Source: Nakamurella panacisegetis (lineage in GTDB: Bacteria > Actinomycetota > Actinomycetes > Mycobacteriales > Nakamurellaceae). From it: DNA of 64,000 nucleotides. Position numbers and translations under genes: made by a program. Under the pieces are notes generated by a model. It saw nothing but the letters and a program-made list of their open reading frames with translations, was not told the origin of the DNA and made no database searches. Shown piece after piece: positions 49,285-58,452 of this stretch. Positions within the stretch are counted from its first letter, which is position 1, and the number at the start of each line of letters is the position of its first letter. The DNA lies in assembly GCF_900104535.1 (NCBI RefSeq), contig NZ_LT629710.1, positions 62,001-126,000 on the forward strand, read 5' to 3'.

Positions 49285-49962
49285 TCAGTACGTGGCGCGG
49301 CCGCCGCTGATGTCGTAGACCGCCCCGGTGGAGAAACTGCATTTCTCCGAGGCCAGCCAGGCCACCAGCTCGGCCACCTCCTCCGGCTCCCCGATCCGGC
49401 CCATCGGGATCAGGCCGGCCAGGCGGGCGAGTACCTCCGGTGCGGTAGCCGCGTTCATCGGGGTGTTGATGACGGCCGGGGCGATCGCATTGACCAGCAC
49501 GCCCGACGACGCCAGCTCCTTGCCGAGCGACTTGGTCAGGGCGATCACCGCCGCCTTCGAGGCCGAATAGGCCGACAGTTGGGGGTTTCCGTCCTTGCCG
49601 GCGATGCTCGCGAAGTTGACGATCCGGCCCCAGCCTCGCTCGCGCATGCCGGGCACCACCGCTCGGCAGAGGTGGAAGATGCCGGTCACGTTCACCGCGA
49701 AGGTGGTCGCCCATTCCGTGTCGGAGATCTCCCAGAGCGGTTTGTTCGGCCCGATCACCCCGGCCGAATTGATCAGGATGTCCACCGGGCCACAGCTCTC
49801 GACGGCCGAGGCGACCGCGCCCGCATCGGTGACGTCGACCGTCAGGTCGGCATCAGGCGATCGGTCGAGGGTGAGGACGGTGATCCCGTCCGCCCGCAGC
49901 CGTTCCGCGGTGGCTCGGCCCAGACCGCTGACCCCTCCGGTGACCAATGCCGTTCGACTCAT
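49285..49962 (-). CDS. SDR-family oxidoreductase (225 aa), last gene of a D-amino-acid-type operon
   Basis: The cofactor motif TGGVSGLG lies at residues 8-15, NSAG takes the place of NNAG, and the catalytic YSASK and NFASIAG serine are present. It resembles 3-oxoacyl-ACP or 3-hydroxyacyl dehydrogenase-type SDRs. ATG 49962 overlaps the lactonase stop (ATGA). The substrate is unknown, but its operon suggests an oxidation step after deamination or of a hydroxy acid. Confidence 0.88.
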   Translation of the reverse strand: MSRTALVTGGVSGLGRATAERLRADGITVLTLDRSPDADLTVDVTDAGAVASAVESCGPVDILINSAGVIGPNKPLWEISDTEWATTFAVNVTGIFHLCRAVVPGMRERGWGRIVNFASIAGKDGNPQLSAYSASKAAVIALTKSLGKELASSGVLVNAIAPAVINTPMNAATAPEVLARLAGLIPMGRIGEPEEVAELVAWLASEKCSFSTGAVYDISGGRATY

Positions 49963-50915
49963 CCCTGTCCCTCCGTGGTCGCGACGCAGATCGCCCCGGT
50001 GACCGGCAGGTCGCCGACGATGCGCCGGGTGCTCGTGTCGAGAACCTCGACCCGGTCGGCGCGAGTGGCCGCGACGAGTAGCCGGGCCCCGCTCCGGGTC
50101 ATCTGCCGGGGCCAGGCTCCGCAGTCGACCTCCTCGACCCGGGTGCCGTCCACGGTGAACACGGCGACGGTGTCGGCGCCACGGTTGGCCAGGTACAGGC
50201 GCGTCCCGTCGGCCGAGACCAGAAGATCGCTCGGGTAGTTGCGGTCGGCCCCTGGTCGCTCGGTGGCCGGGACGGACCGCCAGTCGACCAGCCGTCGGCC
50301 GTCCCGGCGGGCCAGCAGCAGGGACGAATCCAGTTCGCCGGAGACCGCGACCCGGTCTCCGGCCAGCAGCACCAGATGACGAGGTCCCGACCCGGCCGGA
50401 GCCGACGAGACCACCGGATCGACAAGACGACCGCCGATCGATCGGTAGCTGATCACCTGGTCGGCGCCGAGATCGGTGACCAGCACCTCGTCGCCCGGAC
50501 CGAGGACACTCTGGTGGGGATGAGCGCCGTCCTGCCGCTCCGCGTCCGGGCCGGGTGACCCCGACCGTTCGAGAACCGTTGCCGCGCCGAGCGATCCGTC
50601 CGGCCCCACCGGCAATACGGCCACCGATCCTGAGCCGTAGTTGGTGACCACCAGATGCCGACCGTCCCGACCGAGTACACAGTGGCACGGTTCGGTACCG
50701 CCGGTTCCGACCGGTTCGCCCACGGCCCGGATCCGGTGACCGTCGATCCGCCAGGCCTGGGCCAGGCCCGATCCGACTCCCGACACACCGAACAGCCAAC
50801 GGCCGGTGGGATCCGGGCAGAGGTACAGCAGCTCGTCGACCGGGGTGATCGGCCCGACGGCAAGGAGGTCGGAGGTGAACACGCTCACTCCGGCCGAGCC
50901 GGCCACGTAGATCAT
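49959..50915 (-). CDS. Lactonase-fold beta-propeller protein (318 aa)
   Basis: The chain shows seven-bladed lactonase-type repeats: IYVAGSAGVSVF, LYLCPDPTGRWLFGV, EPCHCVLGRDGRHLVVTNYGSGSVAVLPV, DGAHPHQSVLGPGDEVLVTDLGADQV and GPRHLVLL. These match 6-phosphogluconolactonase-family propellers (PF10282). It has no signal peptide, so it acts in the cytosol. I start at ATG 50915, which overlaps the deacylase stop by 4 bp; ATG 50924 is an option. It may open a sugar- or hydroxy-acid lactone. Confidence 0.82.
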   Translation of the reverse strand: MIYVAGSAGVSVFTSDLLAVGPITPVDELLYLCPDPTGRWLFGVSGVGSGLAQAWRIDGHRIRAVGEPVGTGGTEPCHCVLGRDGRHLVVTNYGSGSVAVLPVGPDGSLGAATVLERSGSPGPDAERQDGAHPHQSVLGPGDEVLVTDLGADQVISYRSIGGRLVDPVVSSAPAGSGPRHLVLLAGDRVAVSGELDSSLLLARRDGRRLVDWRSVPATERPGADRNYPSDLLVSADGTRLYLANRGADTVAVFTVDGTRVEEVDCGAWPRQMTRSGARLLVAATRADRVEVLDTSTRRIVGDLPVTGAICVATTEGQG

Positions 50916-52507
50916 GCTGGCCACGAGCCCGGAGCGGCGGGTGCGTTGCGGCGCAGCCCTTCTCCAGGACGCTCCCCGGTCGACAGTCCCCCGCGCAGCA
51001 CCGGCGTGCCGTTCACCAGCACGTCGTCGATTCCGACGGCCGTCCGCCGCGGGTGATCGTAATCGGCCCGGTCGACCACGGTCGCCGGGTCGACGACGAC
51101 GAGGTCGGCCGCGGCGCCGACGACAATCCGGCCGCGGTCGCCCAGTCCGTGACGGGCGGCGGTCCGCCCGGCCAGGTGGGCCGCGGCCTGCGACCAGGTC
51201 ATGTCCCGTCGTTCACGCACGTGACGCCCCAGGTAACGGGCGAATGTCCCCCACCCGCGCGGATGGGGATGACCACCGAGGTAGATGCCGTCGCTGGAGC
51301 CCAGATGTGCCCGGTGGGCGAAGATCTCGCCGAACTCGGCGACCGGCCGCTGGTGCGGGACCTTGAGCACGGCACTGACCGCCAGATCCGACGCGGCGAT
51401 CAGGGTGAGCCCGAAGTCGCCCGGATCCGAGTCCACCCGGGCCGCCGCCTGGGCCAGCGTCAAACCCTCGGCCCAGGCGAATTCCGCCGTGCCGATCCCG
51501 GCGAGAGTGATGTTCTGCGCCCAGGCCGGCCCCAGGTCAGGGCGCAACGCCATGAGGGGCAGCCACTCTCGTGTCACGCGGCACCGGACGGCCGGGTCTC
51601 GCAACTGTTCGGCGGCCCGCCGGGCCCCCAGCCGCAGCAGGTCCGGCGGCAGCATGGGCATGGCCAGCAACGAACATCCTCGCCGGTAGGGGTAGGCATC
51701 GAAGGTGAGGTCGATGCCGTCGTCCAGGGCCGCGTCGACCCGCGAGGAGATCAGGTGGACCGGCCCGTGCAGGTGCGAGACGTGTACCGGAACGTCGGCC
51801 GCACGGGCGATCTCGCACACCTCGTCGATACCGGAGGCCAGGTTGGCCTCGTACCCGCCGCGCATGTGCGTCACGTACAGGGCGCCCGCCCGCGCCACCG
51901 GGCGGGCCAGCTCGACCAGTTCGGCGGTGTCGGCGAAACAGCCGGGTGCGTAGTCCAGGCCGGTCGAGAGGCCCAGCGCCCCCTCGGCCAGGCCATGCGC
52001 CACGTGGCGGGCCATCTCGGCCAGTTCGGGGGGCGTGGGCGGTCGGTCGGCGTCACCCATCACGAGTTGCCGGACGGTGCCGTGGGGCACCAGGTAGCCG
52101 ACGTTGACCGGGCTCCCGCCGGACCATCCGTCGAGCAGGTCGGCCACGGTCGAGCCCCGGTAGGTCGGATGTGCCCCGTTGAGCGCGCCGAAGTAGGCGG
52201 TGGCGTAGCGGCCGTCGCCGGGGGCGAAGGAGACGCCGTCCTGCCCGGCGATCACGGTGGTCACCCCCTGCCGCAGCAGGGCGTCGGCGACCGCGGGGTC
52301 GAACACCGCGGCGTCGGCGTGGGAGTGCGCGTCGATCAGCCCGGGCAGCACCAACCGGTCGGTGCAGTCGACGACCAGGTCGCCGGGCTCCGGGTCGACC
52401 GCCCCCACCGCGGTGACCCGCTGCCCGGCGACCGCGACATCGGCGCGCCGTTCACCGGTGTCCGCGCCGTCCACCACGATGCCTCCGCGCAGTATCACGC
52501 GCCTCAT
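50912..52507 (-). CDS. N-acyl-D-amino-acid deacylase-type amidohydrolase (531 aa)
   Basis: The protein has the amidohydrolase metal site DAHSHADAAVFDP, the D-aminoacylase words GQDGVSFAP, LSTGLDYAPGCFADTAELVELA, THMRGGYEAN and VSHLHGP, and a C-terminal strand with VVGAAADLVVVDPATV. The family removes acyl groups from N-acyl-D-amino acids or opens related D-hydantoin- or dipeptide-like substrates. It overlaps both neighbours by 4 bp. Its position next to a D-serine-deaminase-like gene supports a D-amino-acid route. Confidence 0.9.
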   Translation of the reverse strand: MRRVILRGGIVVDGADTGERRADVAVAGQRVTAVGAVDPEPGDLVVDCTDRLVLPGLIDAHSHADAAVFDPAVADALLRQGVTTVIAGQDGVSFAPGDGRYATAYFGALNGAHPTYRGSTVADLLDGWSGGSPVNVGYLVPHGTVRQLVMGDADRPPTPPELAEMARHVAHGLAEGALGLSTGLDYAPGCFADTAELVELARPVARAGALYVTHMRGGYEANLASGIDEVCEIARAADVPVHVSHLHGPVHLISSRVDAALDDGIDLTFDAYPYRRGCSLLAMPMLPPDLLRLGARRAAEQLRDPAVRCRVTREWLPLMALRPDLGPAWAQNITLAGIGTAEFAWAEGLTLAQAAARVDSDPGDFGLTLIAASDLAVSAVLKVPHQRPVAEFGEIFAHRAHLGSSDGIYLGGHPHPRGWGTFARYLGRHVRERRDMTWSQAAAHLAGRTAARHGLGDRGRIVVGAAADLVVVDPATVVDRADYDHPRRTAVGIDDVLVNGTPVLRGGLSTGERPGEGLRRNAPAAPGSWPA

Positions 52508-53301
52508 CAGGTGTCACCGTCGGGGACCACAGGCGTTCCGGCGATGGCGATCTCGTCGGCCATCTGCAGGCGCCCGGCGAGCAGGCCGCCGTCGACCGGC
52601 AAGGTCACCCCGCTGATCCACGAGGCGTCGTCCCCGGCCAGGAACAGCACGGCCGCGGCGACGTCCTCAGGGCGTCCGATGCGACCGAGCGGGTACCACT
52701 TCGCGGCCCGGGTGATCACGTCGGGATCGACCGCCATGCGTTCCTCCCAGATCGGCGTGGCCACGGTGCCCGGTGCCACTGCGTTGCAGCGGATTCCGTG
52801 CCGGCCGTACCGAACGGCGATGCTCCTGGTCAGGCTGATGAGGCCGGCCTTGGCCGCGCTGTACGCCTCGTTGCCGACATAGGTCAACCCGTTGACCGAG
52901 GCGATGTTGACTATCGCGCCACCGCCGGCGGCGATCATGCCGGGCAGTACGGCCGAGATGGTGTGGAAGGCGCCGTCCAGACTGACGGCGATGTCCCGGC
53001 GCCAGATCTGCTCGGACAGGGAGTCGAAGGGCACGTCGGAGGCGACGGCGGCGTTGTTGACCAGCAGCCCCACCGGCCCCGCCGCCCGCTCGACCTGCTC
53101 GATCATGGCCGAGACCTGTTCGCGCACCGTCACATCGACCGTGACGGGGCGTGACCCGGCGATCGTGGCCGACACCCGCGCCGCCGCGTCGCCGTCGATG
53201 TCGGCGACGACCACCAGATCCCCGGCTGCGGCCGCCCGGGCCGCGATCACGGCACCGATCCCCGATCCGGCACCCGTGATCACGCTGACCCGCCCGGCCA
53301 T
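52507..53301 (-). CDS. SDR-family oxidoreductase (264 aa)
   Basis: TGAGSGIG at residues 10-17, VVADIDGD for NAD preference, NNAAVAS, the catalytic serine in NIASVNG and YSAAK are all present, so this is an intact classical SDR. The C-terminal 25 residues extend past the usual end (LQMADEIAIAG). The start overlaps the upstream gene stop (ATGA). Its substrate is unknown; the operon suggests a 2- or 3-hydroxy acid or amino acid derivative. Confidence 0.88.
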   Translation of the reverse strand: MAGRVSVITGAGSGIGAVIAARAAAAGDLVVVADIDGDAAARVSATIAGSRPVTVDVTVREQVSAMIEQVERAAGPVGLLVNNAAVASDVPFDSLSEQIWRRDIAVSLDGAFHTISAVLPGMIAAGGGAIVNIASVNGLTYVGNEAYSAAKAGLISLTRSIAVRYGRHGIRCNAVAPGTVATPIWEERMAVDPDVITRAAKWYPLGRIGRPEDVAAAVLFLAGDDASWISGVTLPVDGGLLAGRLQMADEIAIAGTPVVPDGDT

Positions 53302-54608
53302 CAGAAGTATGTCCGGATCATGCCGACGACGTGGGGGTCGTCGGCATCGGTATCGGCCAGCATCGGTATCAGCGTCCACTTGTCGATGGCCGTACACGGG
53401 TGGGACAGGCCCAACCGGATGATGTCCCCGACCTGTACGTCGTCGCCGGTGCCGACTCGCATGAAGGCGTGCTGATCGTTGAGCCCGGTGATGCTCGACC
53501 CGCGCACCGAAATGCTGGGAGCGTCCGGGCGCAGTCGCAGCTGTGGCTCGGGATACCCCTGGTCGAACGGGAGATCCCGGCGACCCGCGTCGAGCAGAGC
53601 CAGCCCGGGCTCCGGCTGCGAGACCACCCGGGCGAACGCGTGCATGGCCGATTCGAACGCCGGGCCGTCCGAGCGGGTGGACGGGGTGACGGAGCGGTAG
53701 TAGCCGTCGTCGTGGATCACGTAGGCCCCCGACCGGAGCACCACTTCGGTGGCCGGACCGGTCGTCCCCTCCGGGTCGGCGAGTCCGGCCAGCCGGGCCG
53801 CCACCTGGTCGAAATAGGCGCTGCCACCGACGGTGACCATCGCCCGGCCGGCGGTCGTCAGGTCGTACAGGGGCGAAACCGCGGCGTGCAGCGCGGCCAG
53901 GTCGTCGAGATACGCGTCGACGGCGGACAGTTGCCCGGCATCGGTTCCGTGGGCCACGGCCCCCTCGTATCCGCTCACTCCGACCAACCGGAGCCGGGGC
54001 GACCGGGCGACGGCTTGCGCGACGGCCGTGGCTGCGGCCAGCCCCCGGACGCCGGTACGACCGCCGAGCACACCGAGTTCGACGCACACGTCCACCGACG
54101 CCCCGGGCGGGAGCCCGTCCGTCATCAGTTCCACCGCCCGCACCGAGTCGACCCAGCTGGAGAACCGGAACGACGGGTCGGCGGCCTGCTCGGCCGCGAG
54201 CCATCGAAGGGCGCCCGGCCGCAACAGCGCGTTGGCCAGATGGATACGCGGCAGACCGAAGGCGCGCCCGACGCGCACCTGTGGCTCGTTGGCCAAGGTG
54301 ATGCCCCAGGCACCGGCCTCGAGCTGGGCCAGATACAGCGCGGGCGCCATCGTCGTCTTGCCGTGTGGAGCCAGAGCCAGCCCCCGCTCGGCGCACCATG
54401 ACGCCATGGCGGCGATATTCCCGGCCACACAACGGGAGTCGAGAGTCAACAGGGGGGTGCCGAAATCGGAGAGCCGGGCCCCACTGACCAGGAACTCGCT
54501 CACCGTGTACCCGTCGGCGACGGCCGGTGCGGCCTTGAAGCGCCAGTCCAGCACTTCGTCGCCGAGGGCCGCCACGGCGGCGCCAAGTGGTGCGAGTTCG
54601 GGGATCAC
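53301..54608 (-). CDS. D-serine dehydratase-like PLP enzyme (435 aa), first gene of the operon
   Basis: The alanine-racemase-like barrel carries the PLP lysine in LAPHGKTTMAP near residue 84. The C-terminal DSD1-like domain ends in LSHPCTAIDKW, whose His and Cys bind zinc in D-serine dehydratase and D-threonine aldolase relatives. The enzyme should deaminate or cleave a D-hydroxyamino acid. GTG 54608 is chosen as the family N-terminus. No transporter or regulator lies within the operon. Confidence 0.87.
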   Translation of the reverse strand: MIPELAPLGAAVAALGDEVLDWRFKAAPAVADGYTVSEFLVSGARLSDFGTPLLTLDSRCVAGNIAAMASWCAERGLALAPHGKTTMAPALYLAQLEAGAWGITLANEPQVRVGRAFGLPRIHLANALLRPGALRWLAAEQAADPSFRFSSWVDSVRAVELMTDGLPPGASVDVCVELGVLGGRTGVRGLAAATAVAQAVARSPRLRLVGVSGYEGAVAHGTDAGQLSAVDAYLDDLAALHAAVSPLYDLTTAGRAMVTVGGSAYFDQVAARLAGLADPEGTTGPATEVVLRSGAYVIHDDGYYRSVTPSTRSDGPAFESAMHAFARVVSQPEPGLALLDAGRRDLPFDQGYPEPQLRLRPDAPSISVRGSSITGLNDQHAFMRVGTGDDVQVGDIIRLGLSHPCTAIDKWTLIPMLADTDADDPHVVGMIRTYF

Positions 54609-54701
54609 GACGCTGACCTTACGAGGCGGCCGCGGGTCCCCGGTTCCCGCCCGGGGGCCGGCCACCCCGATCCGCCGATCCGACGCCTGGCCACCAGATG
54701 C

Positions 54702-56015
54702 TCAGGTGGCTCGGGCAAGGCCGAGCGAAGCGAACCGATGGCCGGGGAAGATCGTGGCCAGACTCCCGACCGACAGTCGTTTCTGGATCAGTTCGCCGAG
54801 CACGTCGTAGGCATTGTTGACCGACGGCACGTCACCGTCGGCCAGGGTGGCCGCCGACAGCGGGGTCCACTTGCCGAACACACTCGCCCGCGCCAGCCCG
54901 CCGCCGAGCAGGAACATGGTCGAGCCGGTCCCGTGGTCGGTGCCGTTCGACGCGTTGATCTGCACCCGCCGGCCGAACTCGGTCATGACGGCCACCGTCA
55001 CCCGCTTCCGGCGGGCCGGGCCGAGGTCGGTCATGAAGGCGGCCAGGGCATCTGATGCCGATCTGGTCAAGGCATCGAGATCACCGGCCTCGTCGGTGTG
55101 GGTGTCCCACCCGCCGACGTCGACGGTTGCCACCTCGACGCCGACCTCGCTCCGGAGCAACGTGGCCAGATCGGCCAGGGACGACGCGAAGCCGCCCTTC
55201 GGGTAGACCGCTCCGTGCTGGGGCCCGGCCGACGCGTTGGCTTTCTGGGCGGTGCCGATGGCGCTCAACGTGGTCGTCACGTCCTCGGCCAGCGCGCCGG
55301 CGAATCCTCGGTAGAGCGAACTGATCGCCGCCATGCTCTGCGGCTTCACCCCGTCCCACCCCGGGAAGTTGAAGGCGGCGAGCGAACTCATTCCGAGCTT
55401 CTGCTGGTTCCCGGCGAACGAGGCGGGCATCGCCGACCCCTCGGCCAGGGCCCGGAACGTGGTGCCCGGCCCCAGCGCCTGCAGCGTGCGGTCCAGCCAG
55501 CCGGTGGTCGAGGACGGGCCGCCGCGCTCGAGCACCTGTTGCGCCTGGAAGTGGCTCCGGGTCACCCCGGCCGCCGAGACGGCCGGCACGAAGGCGAGTT
55601 CGCCGGTGGCCCAGAGCGGCAGCAACGAGTCGAAGCCCTTGTTCACACCCCATCCCGATGTGCCGGCGAGAGCACGGATGTCGGCATTGGCGGGCACGAG
55701 CGGCCCGCGCACACTCCGCAGATACCCGCCGCCCAGGAGGTCGCCCTGCGGGATCAGCATGCGGAGGCCGTCGGCCCCGCCACGCAGGAAGACGACGACC
55801 AGGGTGTTGCCGGTCGACGCGGCCGACGCGGCGTAGGCGACCCGGGTGGTCACCAGTTGCGAGGCCAGCGCGGCCACCCCGGCCATGCCGACGCCCTGCA
55901 GCATCCGGCGGCGGGTGAAACCGCGGGACCAGGCCGCGTCCTGGTCGGCCAGACCGGCCTGCACCTTCTCGGCGTGCCGGCACAGCACCTCCGATGGAAC
56001 GCCGCGTGTCGTCAT
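54702..56015 (-). CDS. DUF1501 protein exported by Tat (437 aa)
   Basis: Residues 30-55 are a Tat signal (RGFTRRRMLQGVGMAGVAALASQLV). The mature part has LVVVFLRGGADGLRML, GWDTHTDEAGDLDAL and MTEFGRRVQINASNGTDHGTGSTMFLLGG, the conserved metal-site words of this alkaline-phosphatase-like family. It is always found beside DUF1800 proteins. Relatives are extracellular; their substrate is unknown. It follows the DUF1800 gene by 16 bp. Confidence 0.92.
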   Translation of the reverse strand: MTTRGVPSEVLCRHAEKVQAGLADQDAAWSRGFTRRRMLQGVGMAGVAALASQLVTTRVAYAASAASTGNTLVVVFLRGGADGLRMLIPQGDLLGGGYLRSVRGPLVPANADIRALAGTSGWGVNKGFDSLLPLWATGELAFVPAVSAAGVTRSHFQAQQVLERGGPSSTTGWLDRTLQALGPGTTFRALAEGSAMPASFAGNQQKLGMSSLAAFNFPGWDGVKPQSMAAISSLYRGFAGALAEDVTTTLSAIGTAQKANASAGPQHGAVYPKGGFASSLADLATLLRSEVGVEVATVDVGGWDTHTDEAGDLDALTRSASDALAAFMTDLGPARRKRVTVAVMTEFGRRVQINASNGTDHGTGSTMFLLGGGLARASVFGKWTPLSAATLADGDVPSVNNAYDVLGELIQKRLSVGSLATIFPGHRFASLGLARAT

Positions 56016-56031
56016 GGGCCCTCCCGGCCGG

Positions 56032-57486
56032 TCAGCGTCGCGCATGGTCGGGTCCGTCCAGGATGAGCGGCACCAAGTGGTCCAGGTACCACCGCAGATT
56101 CGAACCGGCGAGCGGGGTGGACGCCGGTTCACCCAGGAATTTCTGCAGAGCGGCCATGTCGCCGGGGCGCAGCGGGTTCCCGACCAGTCGCTGGGTGAGG
56201 GCGGCGATCGCCGCACCGCTGGTGGCCGGCTTGGCCGGCCCGTACAGGGTGGTGTTGGCCGGCGCGGCGAACTGATCCTTCCACCAGTTCTGGGCGAAAC
56301 CGCGGTGGTACTCCCACAGGCGCAGCAGGGTGCTGGACGACCGCCACGCGGCCGACACATCGGGATAGCCGTTGGGCGGGGCCCATTCCAGCGGCACGTT
56401 GCCCATCGACGCGGTCATCCACCGCAGGGTGTCCAGCGCCGCCCTGGTGTCGCGCCCCATGTTCACATCCAGGATCCGCAGAGTGGCCAGGAGGTTCTCG
56501 GTCGGGCGCCGGAGCTTCTGCCGCTTGCTGGCCCAGAACTCGGCCGATGTGTAGATCACCTTGAGGGCCGGCAGGATGGCGGTGTGACCGGCCAGGTAGG
56601 CCTGCGCCACGCGGGCCACCAACGCGGCCGGCGGGTTGTCGGAAACGTAACGGACGCAGAGCTTCTGGGCCAGATGCGATGCGGTGGCCGGGTGGCCGGC
56701 CAGGTAGCGCAGGTAGGCGTCGCCGACGGCCTGGCCGTCGCCCGGTCCGGCGTTGTCCGCGGTGAACCCGAGGATCTTGACCTTTCCGGTCCAGTGGTCG
56801 GACGGGCGGTACACGTAGCTCCCGTTGTCATCCACCCCGCGACCGGTGAGCAGTCGGGCCGAGTTCTTGACGTCCGATTCGCTGTACCGGGCTCCGAGCC
56901 CGACGGTGTGCAGTTCCAGCAGTTCCCGGCCGTAGTTCTCGTTCACCAGCCGCTTGGTGGATTCGGCCAGGTTCAGATACCGCAACATGGCCGGGTTGCG
57001 GGCAGAGGCCACCAGCATGTCGCTGAACGTGCCAAACGCATACTTGCGGATGACGTCGCGGTCGATGGTGTGGCGGATCCAGGTCTGGCCGTCGGCGTGG
57101 TTGGCGACGTTCAGATGATTGGCGAAGAAGTCGACCACCGTCTCGAACAGCTGGGCCGGGCTGAAGGCCTGAAGCCCGAGGGTCACGGCGGTGAGCTGGT
57201 CCATCATCTCCCAGCCGTACTCGTGACCGGACGCCTTCAGGGCCGCTCTGACCTGGGCCGGGCTCTTGGTGAGGAGCGGTCCGGCGGCGGCGATCCTGGA
57301 ATGGGCACCGTAGTTCGGGTACCGCCGCCCGAGGGTGACCTGGCTGTCCCACCAGTTGATCGGGGTGTACCGGGTCAGCCAGTTCAGAGTGCCCGGCGTG
57401 GCGCCGAAGGAGAATCGGGAGAGCAGGTGGAACCGCTGGGCCGCAGTAGGTTTCGTCGGGACCGGGCTGGCCGCCATCCGCGTCAC
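56032..57486 (-). CDS. DUF1800 protein (484 aa)
   Basis: The family words are clear: LLSRFSFGATPG, FFANHLNVAN, FGTFSDMLVASARNPAMLRYLNLAES, NENYGRELLELHTVGLGARYSESDVKNSARLLTGRG and the final LLRLWEYHRGF region. The pair DUF1800-DUF1501 is widespread; the two are thought to act together outside the cell. This protein has no signal peptide of its own, so it may ride on the Tat partner. ATG 57477, after AAGGTG, is a good alternative start. Confidence 0.9.
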   Translation of the reverse strand: MTRMAASPVPTKPTAAQRFHLLSRFSFGATPGTLNWLTRYTPINWWDSQVTLGRRYPNYGAHSRIAAAGPLLTKSPAQVRAALKASGHEYGWEMMDQLTAVTLGLQAFSPAQLFETVVDFFANHLNVANHADGQTWIRHTIDRDVIRKYAFGTFSDMLVASARNPAMLRYLNLAESTKRLVNENYGRELLELHTVGLGARYSESDVKNSARLLTGRGVDDNGSYVYRPSDHWTGKVKILGFTADNAGPGDGQAVGDAYLRYLAGHPATASHLAQKLCVRYVSDNPPAALVARVAQAYLAGHTAILPALKVIYTSAEFWASKRQKLRRPTENLLATLRILDVNMGRDTRAALDTLRWMTASMGNVPLEWAPPNGYPDVSAAWRSSSTLLRLWEYHRGFAQNWWKDQFAAPANTTLYGPAKPATSGAAIAALTQRLVGNPLRPGDMAALQKFLGEPASTPLAGSNLRWYLDHLVPLILDGPDHARR

Positions 57487-57642
57487 CTTGTACCTTTCGT
57501 GCGGATCGGCCTGGGTGCCGCCGGTCGATCCGTGAATTGCGGCTACGTAACGCGTTCTCCGATCTACGGAACGTCACCAGGCTAGGAGGTATCCCCCGGT
57601 TTGGCCAGGCTGTGGCCACAGTTCACTCTCGGGTGCCCACCG

Positions 57643-58302
57643 TCAGGGTCGGGCGAGTGCTCTGCGTATCGCCGGGACGACGTCATCGGCGGATCGCGAG
57701 GTGCTGACCACCACGATGGTCGTGCTCTCGTCGACCGAGCGTGACGACGAGCCGAACAGCGCCACCACCTGCTGCATGGCGTGATCGACCTCGCCGATCG
57801 GGTCGGTGGTGTCTCCACGCAGCCAGCGCCGCAGTACGTGGTTGTGGGCGGCGGCGACCGACGAGGCCATCAGTTCGGCCCGCAGCGCATCGTCCTCGGT
57901 CGGACCCATCCAGTTGGCGATGAACTCGCGGAACAGGCGCTGATACTGCGCCACACTGGCGATCTCACGATCCCGGAGGGCCGACACCCGGCTGGTCAAC
58001 GCGTATCGCATCCGCGCTCGGTCCCCCTCCTCGACGTACCGGAGCAGAACCAACCGGACCGCTTCGGACACCGCAACCAGTGCGGTGCTGTCGGTCGAGG
58101 CGTCCAACCGGCGCCGGATGGCCTCCATCAGGTGCTCGTGGTCGGGGAAGATCACGTCGTCCTTCGACCGGAAGTTCCGGAAGAAGGTGGTCCGGCCGAC
58201 GCCGGCCCGCTCGGCGATCTCCTCGACCGTGGTCAGGTCGTAGCCGCGCTCGCCGAACAACTGGAATGCGGCGGCGATCAGGCGTTCCCGCACCGGGGTC
58301 AT
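57643..58302 (-). CDS. TetR-family transcriptional regulator (219 aa)
   Basis: The N-terminal HTH is standard ([45 protein letters not shown], residues 8-52). The ligand domain is 165 residues and not diagnostic. It is divergent from the carboxylase/mutase operon, with a palindrome in between, so it probably represses that operon and itself, perhaps in response to an acyl-CoA. This is an inference from layout. Confidence 0.9.
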   Translation of the reverse strand: MTPVRERLIAAAFQLFGERGYDLTTVEEIAERAGVGRTTFFRNFRSKDDVIFPDHEHLMEAIRRRLDASTDSTALVAVSEAVRLVLLRYVEEGDRARMRYALTSRVSALRDREIASVAQYQRLFREFIANWMGPTEDDALRAELMASSVAAAHNHVLRRWLRGDTTDPIGEVDHAMQQVVALFGSSSRSVDESTTIVVVSTSRSADDVVPAIRRALARP

Positions 58303-58368
58303 GCTCACGGCCTCATCCTTCCGCACCCGGGGTGGCCGGGCGCGCCACCTGGTGTTGTCCCGATCGAT

Positions 58369-58381
58369 GGTACGCAGTACC
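58369..58381. promoter_or_regulatory. Candidate TetR operator
   Basis: GGTAC and GTACC around GCA form a perfect 13-bp inverted repeat with partial extension on both sides. It lies 67 bp before the TetR start and 72 bp before the carboxylase start, in the divergent region. Confidence 0.5.
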
Positions 58382-58452
58382 GTTGCATGAGCACCCCGTA
58401 CCGCAGGACACGCGGAGAGGGCGAGAACAGGCCGATCCAATGGAGGATCCTC

